Part shown: positions 44,110-54,295 of the stretch, one piece after another | Numbering within the stretch: the first letter of the stretch is position 1 | How the letters are laid out: every line of letters starts with the position of its first letter | From: Blepharisma japonicum | Lineage: Eukaryota > Ciliophora > Heterotrichea > Heterotrichida > Blepharismidae | NCBI GenBank assembly: GCA_949751835.1 | Contig: CATKHK010000016.1 | Coordinates: 62,001-126,000 of the forward strand | Length of the DNA: 64,000 nucleotides | Reading direction: 5' to 3' | The notes under the pieces: generated by a model | Told to the model about the DNA's origin: nothing | Seen by the model: only the letters and a program-made list of their open reading frames with translations | Databases searched by the model: none | Program-made: the position numbers and the translations under genes

Positions 44110-44862
44110 ATGGAGGATTTAACCTATAAAGCCAAACTCGCTGAACAAGCAGAAAGGTACGACGACATGATCAACGTTATGAAAAACGTGATAAGGCAAG
44201 CCACCGAACTCAACGTCGATCAGCGTAACTTGCTTAGTGTTGGCTACAAAAACGTGGTAGGAGTCCGAAGAACAGCTTGGCGCACAATTTCAGCCCTTGA
44301 AGAAAAAGAAGAATCTCGCGGAAACGCTAAAAGAGTGGAATTAGCTCGCGCATATCGTCTGAAAATCGAAGAAGAACTCAACAGAACCTGTCAAGAAATT
44401 CTAGATCTGATCACTGATATCCTCAACAAGAAACAAAACACAAATGAAAGCAGAGTCTTTTTCTTGAAGATGCAAGGAGATTATTACAGGTACATGGCAG
44501 AATACCAGACTGCTGGAGGAAATAAGGCTAAATATGGTACCACTGCTGCTGATAATGCTCATCGTGTTTATCAAGAAGCAATGGATCTTGCAAGTGCTGA
44601 ACTCCCTCCAACTCACCCTATCAGGCTAGGACTTGCGCTTAATTTCTCTGTTTTCCACTATGAAGTCAAGGAAAACCCTACTGATGCCTGCAATATGGCA
44701 AGAACTGCCTTTGACCAAGCTATCGCAGAGCTTGATAACTTAGACGAAGACCAATACAAGGACAGCACCACCATTATGCAGCTTATTAGAGACAATCTGA
44801 CACTTTGGACATCAGAAATGAATGAAGAGCCTAAAGACGGCACAAATGTCGAAGATCTTTAG
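44110..44862 (+). CDS. 14-3-3 protein
   Basis: Dimeric adaptor that binds phosphoserine and phosphothreonine motifs. 250 residues, one exon, stop TAG, no TGA. Signature 1 appears as [20 protein letters not shown], with basic residues of the phosphopeptide pocket, and the RYMAEY motif lies at about residue 130. Signature 2 (helix 9) appears as [19 protein letters not shown]. The C-terminal tail is short and acidic. All nine helices fit the expected length. Codon choice is GC-richer than in its neighbours and Trp is always TGG, as expected of a strongly expressed gene. Confidence 0.97.
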   Translation: MEDLTYKAKLAEQAERYDDMINVMKNVIRQATELNVDQRNLLSVGYKNVVGVRRTAWRTISALEEKEESRGNAKRVELARAYRLKIEEELNRTCQEILDLITDILNKKQNTNESRVFFLKMQGDYYRYMAEYQTAGGNKAKYGTTAADNAHRVYQEAMDLASAELPPTHPIRLGLALNFSVFHYEVKENPTDACNMARTAFDQAIAELDNLDEDQYKDSTTIMQLIRDNLTLWTSEMNEEPKDGTNVEDL

Positions 44863-44940
44863 TTTTAAGGATTAATTATTTTATTGAAACTTATATTAAG
44901 AAAATTAAATTTAATAGGGATTTATTTTAGTTTGTAAAAT

Positions 44941-45381
44941 ATGAGTCACTATACCCTGATTTATTATCATATTCCAGAGGATTTTGATAATCCAGATCAG
45001 CCTAATGCATTTGCAATAGAAAAGCCTTTGAACGATATTAAGTTAAGAGACATTAGGGAATGCTTCCCAATAGAAGGCCGATATCATTTCAGGTTCAAAT
45101 ATCTAAATGGTAAGATTCAAGTCTGAATGGATCTTAATAGTGAAGATAGCAAGGTTCCTGATTTTCAAAACAAAATCATCATCAAAGCTAATCGAATAGC
45201 TTGGGAAACGGCCTCACAACAAACAATTCCAATTGTCAGGCAAGTAAGTCAAGCAAGCCAGCCAGTACCTCAAACCAGAGTTCAGAATGCTAATCAAAAT
45301 CCAAGCCTGATGAATATTTTTGAAGGCGATGTGGCTCCTAAACAATCAAGCAACAGTATTGATTTTCTATTTCATACTTAA
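44941..45381 (+). CDS. DIX-domain protein
   Basis: 146 residues with one TGA (45124-45126) read as Trp. Residues 3-85 resemble a DIX domain, the head-to-tail polymerising fold of Dishevelled, Axin and plant SOSEKI: LIYYHIPEDFDNP, then LNDIKLRDIRECFPIEGRYH, then FRFKYLNGKIQVWMDLNSED and KVPDFQNKIIIKA, parallel to the IYYLDEE, TLADFKNVL, YKFFFKS and DDDARLPCFNGRVV segments of Dvl. A Gln/Ser-rich tail of 60 residues follows. DIX-like domains occur across eukaryotes as scaffolds of polarity. The assignment is by pattern, with no search done. Confidence 0.65.
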
Positions 45382-45537
45382 ATCATATTTTATTCATTTT
45401 TCCTATTAAAATTTAAGGTCACCATTCCATCTTAGATTTTCCTCATGCTTTGGCAGCTCTATCAGCAAAAAATTCAGTCTTTTGCCTTGCAATTAGGGAG
45501 AGAAATTCAATTTATATAATGAAATGATAAGATTATT

Positions 45538-45834
45538 TTAGTAAGGACGGTAATTAGCTTGGCCTGCAGTGTCAAGTTGAGATGATAAATTTTGCATTTG
45601 GGACTCAGCTTCTAATATCGCCTGCATTGTGATAGGGAGTAGAAGAATGACTCCTAGACTTGTAAGGGTTCATAGGATTTTTTTGGATCCTGTTAGTGCT
45701 TTGGAGGAGTAATGCCAAATATAATTATTCCAGAGATTTGATAAGATCTGTCCAACCCTTGATTCAGTTGCTAATCTATAATATCTTTGATATCTGAGCT
45801 CTACAATATCATCTCTCTTTGTCTTGCCTTGCAT
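45538..45834 (-). CDS. TOMM22: Tom22-like mitochondrial import receptor subunit
   Basis: 98 residues, too short to be noticed without reading TGA at about 45673 as Trp. A polar N-terminus (MQGKTKRDDIVELRYQRYYR) precedes one TM helix (LWTLTSLGVILLLPITMQAI) and a short Gln-rich tail. The pattern W-x-T-T/S-x4-L-x-L-P-x5-E-x-E-x-Q is that of Tom22 around its TM helix (human ALWIGTTSFMILVLPVVFE). Tom22 is anchored by a single central TM helix in the outer membrane as part of the TOM core. The acidic cytosolic receptor part of the animal and fungal protein is missing, as in plant Tom9. I am fairly, not fully, sure. Confidence 0.6.
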
Positions 45835-45866
45835 TTAATGGAATATAAAGACATTTTAATTGAAAT

Positions 45867-46730
45867 TTAATTTCGATGCATTTTAATTAATTCAATTAAT
45901 TTTGCAGTATGCTCATCATACGAATGATTAGTTCTCCCATCAACTAAATCTCCAAAAAGCTGGCACCTAACAGAGCAATATCCTTCCATTTCATCATTAG
46001 CTCTAACCAAATCCAAACATCCTGGCACGTCTTTCTTGATTTTCTTCAATTTGCAAGGCGTATATCTCCAGTCACATCTTCTTTCATGCTCTGCCAAATC
46101 TTTCAAAACTACAATATATGAGCACCCTATATGTTTGCATTCAACTTCTAATAAACTATGAATCATAGCTAAACTGGGGCTGGAAACGTAACGTCCTGCA
46201 AAACAAGACTCAATTTCGTTCAAGGCTAGCTGATTAGAGGTCTCACATTTCGGACAAGTATTTGGAGCGTTTTGGTGTGTGTAAGTGTATAAGCACTCCT
46301 TGCAGAATAAACTGGAACAGACTTGGCATTCGAGAAAGCCGATATTGCAAACGCAATCACAGAGTTGACAGATGAAGTATTGGGCCATTGCGGAGTTTGC
46401 AAATCTTTCTAATACCAAACGACCTGAAAATTTTTGTTTTGATGAAATTGAGGAATAGTCTTCGTTATTGGCTGAAGAGATTCGGGGCATTAGTTTGTGT
46501 GAATGGTTGTTGTCTGTGATCTGGGAAGATATTGGGGTGAAAAGAATAGGGCTTGGCTGATGAGATAGAGAGAGCCGGGGAATGTTGGAGTTTGGGGTTT
46601 CAAACTCTTCAAGCTTGACGTGCCCTCTAGATCGATTCAATTTGATAGGCCTCATGCTTGATGTTTTCTTCTTTTTGGTTACAAACTCAGCCTCATAGTT
46701 GCTATCAATTGTGTACTTAGCACCTTCCAT
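45867..46730 (-). CDS. RING / TRAF-type zinc-finger protein
   Basis: 287 residues, one exon, stop TAA. The first 110 residues are basic and Ser-rich. A RING-like Cys cluster follows at about 118-165 (CQLCDCVCNIGFLECQVC, then CKECLYTYTHQN and CPKCE). A TRAF-type zinc-finger region lies at about 195-225 (CKHIGCSYIVVLKDLAEHER, then CDWRYTPCK), the order seen in TRAF and PDZRN E3 ligases. Later Cys pairs (CSVRCQLFGD) may form a further site. Probably an E3 ligase or signalling adaptor. No MATH or PDZ domain follows. Its Cys arrangement in the RING is slightly irregular. Confidence 0.72.
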   Translation of the reverse strand: MEGAKYTIDSNYEAEFVTKKKKTSSMRPIKLNRSRGHVKLEEFETPNSNIPRLSLSHQPSPILFTPISSQITDNNHSHKLMPRISSANNEDYSSISSKQKFSGRLVLERFANSAMAQYFICQLCDCVCNIGFLECQVCSSLFCKECLYTYTHQNAPNTCPKCETSNQLALNEIESCFAGRYVSSPSLAMIHSLLEVECKHIGCSYIVVLKDLAEHERRCDWRYTPCKLKKIKKDVPGCLDLVRANDEMEGYCSVRCQLFGDLVDGRTNHSYDEHTAKLIELIKMHRN

Positions 46731-47164
46731 TTATATTTTAAATTTAAGTTATAGCGCCCTTATTTTTTCTTTTTTAATAAATTTTAAGTATTTTTAGTAA
46801 TCCTAACCTCTATAAAAGAATTCTATTAATTTACTCAGATATTAAATATGTTTAATCACTATCTTTTAACAAGCTTCTAATTCTTATCCTTTCCAAAGAC
46901 TATTGTGTTCTTTTATAATTTCAGCTCTTTTTCCTATAATAATTTTATTAGATCAAAACGAATAAATTTTGTTAACATGGAAATTAAATTAGCCATTACA
47001 TTTATTTCTATCTCTCTATCCAATAATTATTTCATTTTTCCTTTTCCTCCTAACCTCTCCCACTAAATTCTCTTCCTTCACAATTTTCTTTCGATTTTTC
47101 AGTTTTTTACATTTCTCTCTGTCCTTTCAGCTCAAATTTTCCCGTGACAATAAAGTCGAATAAT
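46731..47164. other. Divergent spacer, pyrimidine-rich near its end
   Basis: 430 bases; the last 150 are T- and C-rich, as in front of several genes of the window. No gene seen. Confidence 0.35.
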
Positions 47165-47728
47165 ATGGAAGACCAAAACATTTCGACGATCAAGAAGTGG
47201 ATATCATACGTCCAAAACTCCAACCTCGGAGTTGCTCTCCAATACAAGGTCACCTTGACAAGCTTAAAGTCCAACATTCGTCCATGGATGACTGATATGT
47301 TCAACCCAGCCTTGTTTTCCAAGCCATCAGTCAAGCAGATCCCAGCCAGACTTGGTGAAAACTTGGTCTATTTCATATCGAACTACGTCATCTTGACGAT
47401 GCTTCTCCTCGTATTAGGAATGTAAGATTTATGTAGATTATCACAGCCATCTTTCCTTATTTCTTTAGTTGCAATTGGGGCTGTTTGGGTTTACCTCTCA
47501 AAGAAGGAAATGAAAGTATATGGCGTCGATGTCACAGATTTCCAAAAAAATATGGCAATTCTTGCACTTTTAGTATTATCTACTTTTATGCTAGCAGGAA
47601 ATATGATCATCTATACTCTGTTTTTCTCGATGGTGCTTGCAGGAGCTCATGCGGTGTATCATGATCAGCCTCAAATTAACTTGAAATTGGAAACTGATCT
47701 ACCACCTAACACCTTATTACCACTTTAA
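47165..47728 (+). CDS. PRA1-family (prenylated Rab acceptor) membrane protein
   Basis: ER/Golgi protein that interacts with prenylated Rabs. 182 residues from two exons; the 15-nt intron at 47422-47436 (GTAAGATTTATGTAG) is in phase 2 and lies inside the first hydrophobic pair. The PRA1 signature is clear: NIRPWMTDMFNPALFSKPS, then ARLGENLVYFISNYVILTML. Four membrane segments in two hairpins follow, separated by a loop KKEMKVYGVDVT. The start at 47165 is the first ATG; the codons before it have no ATG. Trp is TGG in all three places. Confidence 0.9.
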
Positions 47729-47795
47729 ACTAATCATTCTTAGTTAAATTGTTTTACATACATTTTAAGAGTAAGGAATTATCAGTAAATATAAA

Positions 47796-48833
47796 ATGGA
47801 AAATCAGTTAAGCCAAGCTGAGGCTCTAAATGGTGAAACAATTGAGACTCAAAACCAAGTTGGCCAAAACGCTGAAAATCACTTGTTAAACCCTGAAGAG
47901 CTTAGAGCTAAAATACATGCTCTTTTGGGCAGTTCAAATGATCCAGAAAAAGAAATAGATTTCAGAAGAACTTGCCTTATAAACCAAGAAAACTCTATTT
48001 CTAGCTCAGAGCTAAATGAAGCTTATCAAGAATATATCAAAGCTTACCATCAAAGCACATCCCTTTATTTTACTAGAAGAATCGACAATAGAGCTCATTT
48101 AATTATTTATGACACTGAAAATGAAACAGAAGAAGTAAAAGTGCTGGAAACTTCAGAAATATTAGATTTTGCAAGCGCCATTGTCCATCTTCCTAATGGT
48201 GAGCTATTTTGTTTCGGCTATGGTTCATATCCTGGTATTACCGTAATAATTGATAGTACTTATAGAGTCAGAGTACTACCTCGTGGAGAGCCTTGCTACA
48301 ACTCATCAGGTATCTATTACAATAGAAATATCTATTGCTTTGGAGGATTAGATTATACTCCTTACAATTTATCCAGTAGGTTTGATTTGGATAATAATCA
48401 ATGAATCAAATTAGCACCAATGCCCAAAGCTGACTCTGGCTGCAAGAGTGTGCTATTTAATGGGAACATTTTGATTTCTGGGTACGGAAATAAAAATCTT
48501 TTGCGGTATTCTATTGAACTTGACTCCTTCTCGACAATTCCTTATGACTTTGTAGAGAATGAATCAAAGGTTTTGATAAGTTTAGAAGGAAGACTGTATT
48601 TGATTGGGTGCAGTGACTATTGGCTGATCTATCAAAGCGAAATTGGGGATGAAAATGCTTGGATGCAAATAGCAACTTCAACAATTCGGAGCCTACATCC
48701 TATGGATTGTTGGACATATAACAAAGGGGGAATCTATATTGGATGTGTTGAAAATAATGGATGGACTGACCCAAAAAATCACTACTACAAGTTTAGCTTG
48801 GATGAAAAAGTGGTGACTGAGCTAAGGAACTAA
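47796..48833 (+). CDS. Kelch-repeat-like beta-propeller protein
   Basis: 345 residues, one exon; TGA at 48402-48404 is Trp. The first 80 residues are polar and helical. Propeller-like repeats follow with short FGG/YG turns (IYCFGGLDYTPYNLSSRF, ILISGYGNKNLLRYSIELDS and LYLIGCSDYWLIYQSE). It resembles the kelch halves of the two RING/B-box proteins but has no RING or B-box. It could act as a substrate adaptor or may have lost its N-terminal domains. Stop TAA. Confidence 0.65.
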
Positions 48834-49197
48834 TTTATAGCATTAATTATTTCAATAAAATGGATTTAGAAAACTATTTATATATATCATTCTAAGCAAA
48901 TAAACAGTTTGATATTTATAAATTTAATATTAAGTAAGGCTTAAAAATCTTAGTTATTGTTCTTTCTCAGCATTTTAGTATAAAAATAATCAATTGAAAA
49001 ACAAAAATGAAATCAACAATATTAAAGTCCTGCCATGCTGTGCTTTCTTTTTTGAATTATGAAGAGAAAAAACATCTTAGACATTTAGTTGCCAGCACAA
49101 CTTGTTTAACATATACACATTTACTATATAATTTCATTCACTTCATTTTAAAATAATCTTATGTCGGATCTTTTGAGCCATTATATTCTGAGCCAGC
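48834..49197. other. Spacer with a 49-codon plus-strand frame
   Basis: A small frame at 49007-49156 encodes MKSTILKSCHAVLSFLNYEE and 29 more residues, including a stretch that resembles an F-box helix. It has no partner domain, so I do not call it a gene. A second small frame, starting at 49161, is treated in the findings. Confidence 0.25.
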
Positions 49198-49767
49198 ATG
49201 AAAAAATCGCAAATGATTATCTTTCCCAAGCCACCTCATAAAGCTTCTAAGCAGGCTAATTTAAATAAACCAAAAGAATCAGCTTGGATTTCATTATCAA
49301 TTAAGCCTGAGCTCGATCCAAAATTTGTGCGCAAAAGCAAAAAGTTTCTAAAAACAAGAGACCGAAATTATGATCTAGTGCATCTCCAGCCTAAAACTAG
49401 GACACACTTAAGAACTAGAACATGCATAGACATTAGACCATCGAATAATAAAGAAAAAGCGACCTCTCCGCTATCTACAACTCCTAGTCTTTCTCCTCCA
49501 AAAGCTATTAGAGCAAATTTAAACCCTTTAATAGAGCTACCTACATCTTCAAGCCCAGAACTTACATCACGTAGAAGGGTAAGACGGTCAAATACCCTAA
49601 AATCGATATCTCCTCGAACAGATAATCAAGAGCTCGAGAGCATTATTTCCGGTGCAAGTCAGCTGCATTCGCAAACCCGATCTTTGAAACGACATTTCTC
49701 GTTGAAATTCGTCAATATCCAAAAAGATTTCCGAAAATTCAATAAATTCTTGGAATTCGCTGATTAA
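49198..49767 (+). CDS. Basic Ser/Pro-rich orphan
   Basis: 189 residues, stop TAA, not recognised. Basic and mostly disordered in character (RTRTCIDIRPSNNKEKATSP, then SRRRVRRSNTLKSIS). The last 40 residues look helical and basic (RHFSLKFVNIQKDFRKFNKF). The start is uncertain: an overlapping frame from 49161 reads more like a protein start and could join this frame only by a +1 shift at about 49239. I give the ATG at 49198, the first in this frame. Confidence 0.45.
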   Translation: MKKSQMIIFPKPPHKASKQANLNKPKESAWISLSIKPELDPKFVRKSKKFLKTRDRNYDLVHLQPKTRTHLRTRTCIDIRPSNNKEKATSPLSTTPSLSPPKAIRANLNPLIELPTSSSPELTSRRRVRRSNTLKSISPRTDNQELESIISGASQLHSQTRSLKRHFSLKFVNIQKDFRKFNKFLEFAD

Positions 49768-49860
49768 ATTAAATAAATTAAATTTATTGTCTTATTGGCA
49801 TATGATAAATTAAGAAAAATACACTTAATATTCTAAACATAAGCGTTATTAAGAACAAAA

Positions 49861-51573
49861 ATGGGTTGCTTTTCTAGCAAGAGCAAAAAATTGAAAAAGG
49901 AGCTGTCTAATTCAAAAGAAAATATAAAAAGAGAAGAAAGTGAGCCAAAAATTGATACAGAGCAAGAAAACCCTAAAATCCTTCTCTCCGACACATCAAT
50001 AATAAGAGAAAATTCAAATCCTCAAGATCTTAATCTTGACACCGAAGGTCGGCAAGAAAAAGAAATAAAAGATATAAGAGAATTAATAAGGAAAGCAAAT
50101 GAAAGCTCAAAATCATCAATCCGAGTAGGACTCATGGATAGACTTAAAGCTGAGCACGGTCCGAAAATAAATTCCTGAGAAGAACTTGGAAAAATCAGTG
50201 AAGATCAAATGCAATTAGAAGAAAAATTTGAGCTTATTCACTGCCCATTAAATTTACCAAAACAATTCTCTAGGCTGAATTATTTGCTTGAAAAAACGAC
50301 CATTCTAAAGCATCTTTCATTAAAAGATTGCAATTTAAAGTATATCCCTATCATTCCTAAGACTGTTCAATTTTTAACTCTCTCTGAGAACCAAATTTTT
50401 TCCCTAAAAGAAAGAATTTCAACAATACCCACACTAGAAGTTTTGAGTGTAGCTTATAACCAAATAACTGAAATCCCCGACGAACTTGAAAGCCTTAAAC
50501 TCTTGCAAGAGCTGAATCTCTCAAATAACAAAATTTCTGCCGTAAAAGATTCTCCGTTTACCTCTATGGCAAGTCTGGTGACTCTGAATTTAGCTTCTAA
50601 CCAGCTTAAGGAAATTGAGTTTACCTTGGCTGATATTCCTACATTAGAAGTTTTAGTTTTAAGTAATAACGGGATCGAAATTCTTCCTGAAAACTTTTTC
50701 CATGAAGATTCTAACCTAGCCTATCTTCATTTAAGCAACAACCCTTTAAAAGAAATCAGTAGTTCTATTTCAGAATTAAAAGAACTGATTAAACTCGATT
50801 TAAGATCAACAAAAATCAAAAACCTGCCTTTTTCAATGAAAGACCTCTATAATCTCAAAACCTTAAACCTAGAAAATAACATCATGGTAACCCCACCTAT
50901 GCATGTGGTCGTAAAAGGTCTCAAAAGGATTATAGATTGGTTCATAGAAGCTGATAAAGAATTCAAGAAAAAACAGTCCTTAGAACAAATAAAGCCTGAA
51001 GAAATAGAAACGGTGACAGAAAAACAAGACCAAGAAGAAATAAAAACTGAAGCAATTTCGACTGATAATAAGAAAGAGTCTGTTGTTTTTCAAAAACAGC
51101 TGAAAGAAAAATATATCAGAAATATTGATCTGATAAACAAAGTGTTTTATAAGGAGACTAAAGATCAATTGGAGTTTTTGACTGGAGATATAAGAGAGTG
51201 CGTAAATTTGTATTTTGATGAAGAAGAAGATACGGATAAAATTATTTCGTCACTGGGAAGTATAAGAGAACTATGCGAATTTTATTTAGAGGATTACTTT
51301 AAGCAAGGAAAAGAGATGGACTTTCCTGCACTTTCTGCATATTTTGTGGGGAGAATTGGAGGCTATCAAGGTGGAGTCGGGCTGCTGAAGTATATGGGAT
51401 TTATTTTATATGATAAGCCGTACATTGGGTTACACTATAAACTCAAAACTAATAATAAAGTCAAGAAAAAGGTAATAGAAGTGAAAGTAGCTTTGGACCA
51501 GCTTCTAAAACATTTCCGAGAAAACAGAATGAAAGATCAATTTACCCCAGATTTTGAATTTTTTGAGCAATAA
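49861..51573 (+). CDS. Predicted N-myristoylated leucine-rich-repeat protein
   Basis: 570 residues in one exon with one TGA (50176-50178) read as Trp. The N-terminus MGCFSSKSKKLKKELS has a myristoylation Gly, a palmitoylation Cys and a basic patch, a classic membrane-binding signal. Residues about 120-335 form eight or nine leucine-rich repeats of the L-x-x-L-x-L-x-x-N-x-I/L type (LNLSNNKISAVKDSPFTSMA, LVLSNNGIEILPENF). A Lys/Glu/Gln linker follows, then a C-terminal domain of about 170 residues with no family that I recognise (DIRECVNLYFDEEEDTD, then FVGRIGGYQGGVGLLKYMGF). Likely a membrane-linked scaffold. Confidence 0.75.
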
Positions 51574-51670
51574 GGCAATAATTAATATTATAATTTTACA
51601 ATTATAGAGAGATACTGGACAACAGAGAATAAATTAGGCTAAAGTTTATTTATTAAGAATGTATTTTAAT

Positions 51671-52012
51671 TTAAGGCTGATGTAAAGAATTTCTATAAGT
51701 CACTTCTCTGTACTCTTGGCAAGCTGAGCAAGGCATGAAAAACAAATGATAACAAAAATCTGTTATAAATCCTCCTTCAATATCATACCTATTTCTTATT
51801 TGGCCTCTATTAATTGCAGCGCCAATGCATGCTAGGAGGATATTGATGCAGTAAGGCACAATGAATCCTTCATTTCTAGCATTTCTCACAGCCATGCCTT
51901 GGATGATTGCACTCCCGCATGGCACACAAAGAACTATTAAGCAGCTTTTGGGATCACTTGAGCAGCCAAATAGTGGCTGATCGAATTCGCTTTTTCTATT
52001 AGCTAAGCTCAT
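51671..52012 (-). CDS. PLAC8-family Cys-rich membrane protein
   Basis: 113 residues, one exon, TAA stop. The first Cys block is CLIVLCVPCGSAIIQGMAVR, matching the PLAC8 CLCPC-type motif, and the end is DFCYHLFFMPCSACQEYREV, matching the DCCxxxFCxxCALCQExRE motif. The middle has a hydrophobic stretch (CINILLACIGAAI) and the NRYDIEGG turn typical of the family. PLAC8/FWL/PCR proteins include plant cadmium-resistance and cell-size regulators and work in membranes. The partner or ion is unknown here. Confidence 0.85.
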   Translation of the reverse strand: MSLANRKSEFDQPLFGCSSDPKSCLIVLCVPCGSAIIQGMAVRNARNEGFIVPYCINILLACIGAAINRGQIRNRYDIEGGFITDFCYHLFFMPCSACQEYREVTYRNSLHQP

Positions 52013-52241
52013 ATTTGATTTTATATATTAATTGTCAACATAATTAGTAAATATAGTTAAAATAAGTAACTTATTTCTATAGAAAACAACAATTTATATG
52101 CCATATGAAGAAATTTTATTAATATCATAATCAAAACAGGCAGAAATGCACTGTTTATTATATATGGATAATAAATACCATTTTGTTGGAAATATGAATG
52201 GCTTTGAGGCAGAATTAGTGGATTTCTAAATTTATTTAAAA

Positions 52242-52874
52242 TTAAGATGACACTCTGGCTCTACAAACTGGGCATTTAGGAGTAATGGACAGTCATTTAT
52301 TTATACATTTTTCATGAAAAAAGTGTCTGATATTGCATGGCAAAATGATTATTTTGTCATTTTCTTCATACTCTATAGCACATATTGAGCAAGAGTGGTC
52401 ACCTGTATTTCCGTTTTTAATAAAATTCACAGACTCTAAATTAAAGCCTTTCTGATCTTTATTTTCTATTCATGACTTATCTTCAGCTATATCCATCAGC
52501 AGCAGTGTTGTCGGCAAAAGTATACAAATCCCAAATATTGCCAGCATCGGCAATATAAGATTAAAAAATCCTAAAATTTCCAGCAACAAAACCGTGAAAG
52601 TCTGAACAAAATTTTCTTCATAACAGTTCTCGCACCTCCAATAAAACGCAAATCCAATTAAAACCCAAAAAATATATAAGCTAGCCTGTACTTTCAAAGC
52701 AAACTTATGAAAAGAATTTTGCGAAAATTCAGTTAAAACTCTTGAGTTTCCGATTATATGCGGCACATTTAATACTAGTAGAACCATATAAAACATATCC
52801 AAAAATAAATGTACTGAAAGCCAAAGTTTCAGCGGATGCTCAGATTCATCTTTATCAATATGTCTAACGATCAT
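52242..52874 (-). CDS. Transmembrane RING-H2 E3 ubiquitin ligase
   Basis: 210 residues when TGA codons at 52470-52472 and about 52290 are read as Trp. Four hydrophobic stretches fill residues about 15-130. A RING-H2 domain ends the protein: CSICAIEYEENDKIIILPC, then HFFHEKCINKWL and CPVC, with the full C3H2C3 ligand set. A TM-RING-H2 layout fits membrane-bound E3 ligases of ER or endosomes. Stop TAA. No intron. Confidence 0.85.
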
Positions 52875-53083
52875 TTGAAAAAGGAGCTTTCAAAAATTAA
52901 ACATAAGTCTTATAACAAAAATCATCGTTTTTTTATTGCAATATGGAGTCATATTTTCTGAAAGCATAAATTCTCCTCTAGGTATCTACATGAAAAATAC
53001 GTTCTGGCTTGTAAGTAAATAAGCTAGTTCTGGATCTGACGGTAACATAATGTCGTTAAATATATTATTATTAAAAATTTACA

Positions 53084-54253
53084 CTAGACAGCTTTATGTG
53101 TTTTATTTCTTGAGTCGTACTCTTCTGCAAAAACTTCATCTTTAAATGGTTTCGGAAGCAACTTCGGGTTCAAAAACTCTGGCCCTACATTTTTGACTGC
53201 ATCAATCTCTAGAGGAAGCTTTGCAATTCCTATAACGAGCAGTTCTTCTTGGCTACTTTGAGACAATGGGATCGTTTTTAAGCTGGTTTTTTCCCTGCTT
53301 AGTTTAGTTTGAAAATAGTCCCAGTCACGGAAAGTTTTGCTGGAAGTCTTGATAGTCCCTGGCTTTCTTATGATTTCTATAGGGGATTTAGGTTTTTGAG
53401 AAATCCTTGTATAGAGGCCTAAAAGCTTTTGTCCCATAGGGATATAGGTTTCAAATTTCTGGTTTTGAGACTCCCTCAATGACATGTACCAAGATAATGA
53501 ATTTGCCTCATCTTTATCTTGCAAGTTTCTGTCAAGTTCTTCCAGCTCTTCAAGTTTTTCCCTATACTCGAAAGCTCTATTTGGCATCAGATCTTGCATT
53601 TTTTTCTTAGATTTTAAACTTAATCCTTTTTCAATTAGTTTTCACTCATTTTGAATTGCGTCATATTGTTTTAATTTCCTCTCTTCTCTTCCTTTTCTAA
53701 TCCTATCATAAAGTATCATACTTGATACTTTTTTTACCTCAGTGCTCAGTTCCATTTTTGAGTTCTTTTCAATCTCTATAAGCCTTTCTTTAAATTTCTC
53801 TTGGTAATTTGTATTATCTCTGACACTGTAATTTAAATTTGTAGAAGTTCTATTTAAAGACTGTTGGTTTGGCTTAATAGGTGTTCAAGAATCATTGGAT
53901 TTTGGGGTTGTAAATAATTTTACTGGCCCTATAACACTGTATTGAAGCACATTTCCATTATAATCATATTTCGGGGTAAAATTAATTTGTGGTGTGGTTG
54001 GGGATTTTTCTTTTAAAAAACTTGTGATATCTCCTTCACGCTCTAGAGTGAAATCTTCTTCTATTGAGCACACGTTCTGGAAGCTCTTTTCGTTGCTTTT
54101 AACTTTTCTAAGCAATTTAAAACTTCTGCAAGGTTTCACAATCTGCGGCAAATTATTAGTTTTTAATTCAAGGGGGCTTGAATTTCATTTGATTATATCA
54201 CGTTTCCGCTGCTTCCTAAAGTTTTGAGTAGGGTGGCTCCATATTTCTTCCAT
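53084..54253 (-). CDS. Helical protein of unknown function
   Basis: 389 residues with three TGA codons as Trp; TAG stop. It is not recognised. The N-terminal 160 residues are Ser/Thr/Pro-rich (ERREGDITSFL-like acidic and basic patches). A helical region with Lys and Glu heptads follows at about 165-255 (YQEKFKERLIEIEKNSKMEL), and the end again has extended segments (RDWDYFQTKLSREKTSL). Nothing suggests a catalytic site or membrane segment. A cytoskeletal role is possible from composition alone. Confidence 0.5.
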
Positions 54254-54295
54254 TATTAAAAAATTATAGGTTAATTCAGCTTTATTTTAACTCAA

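Noticed and set aside
49007-49156. F-box micro-gene
   Set aside because: 49 codons with a vague resemblance and no further domain; too weak to call.
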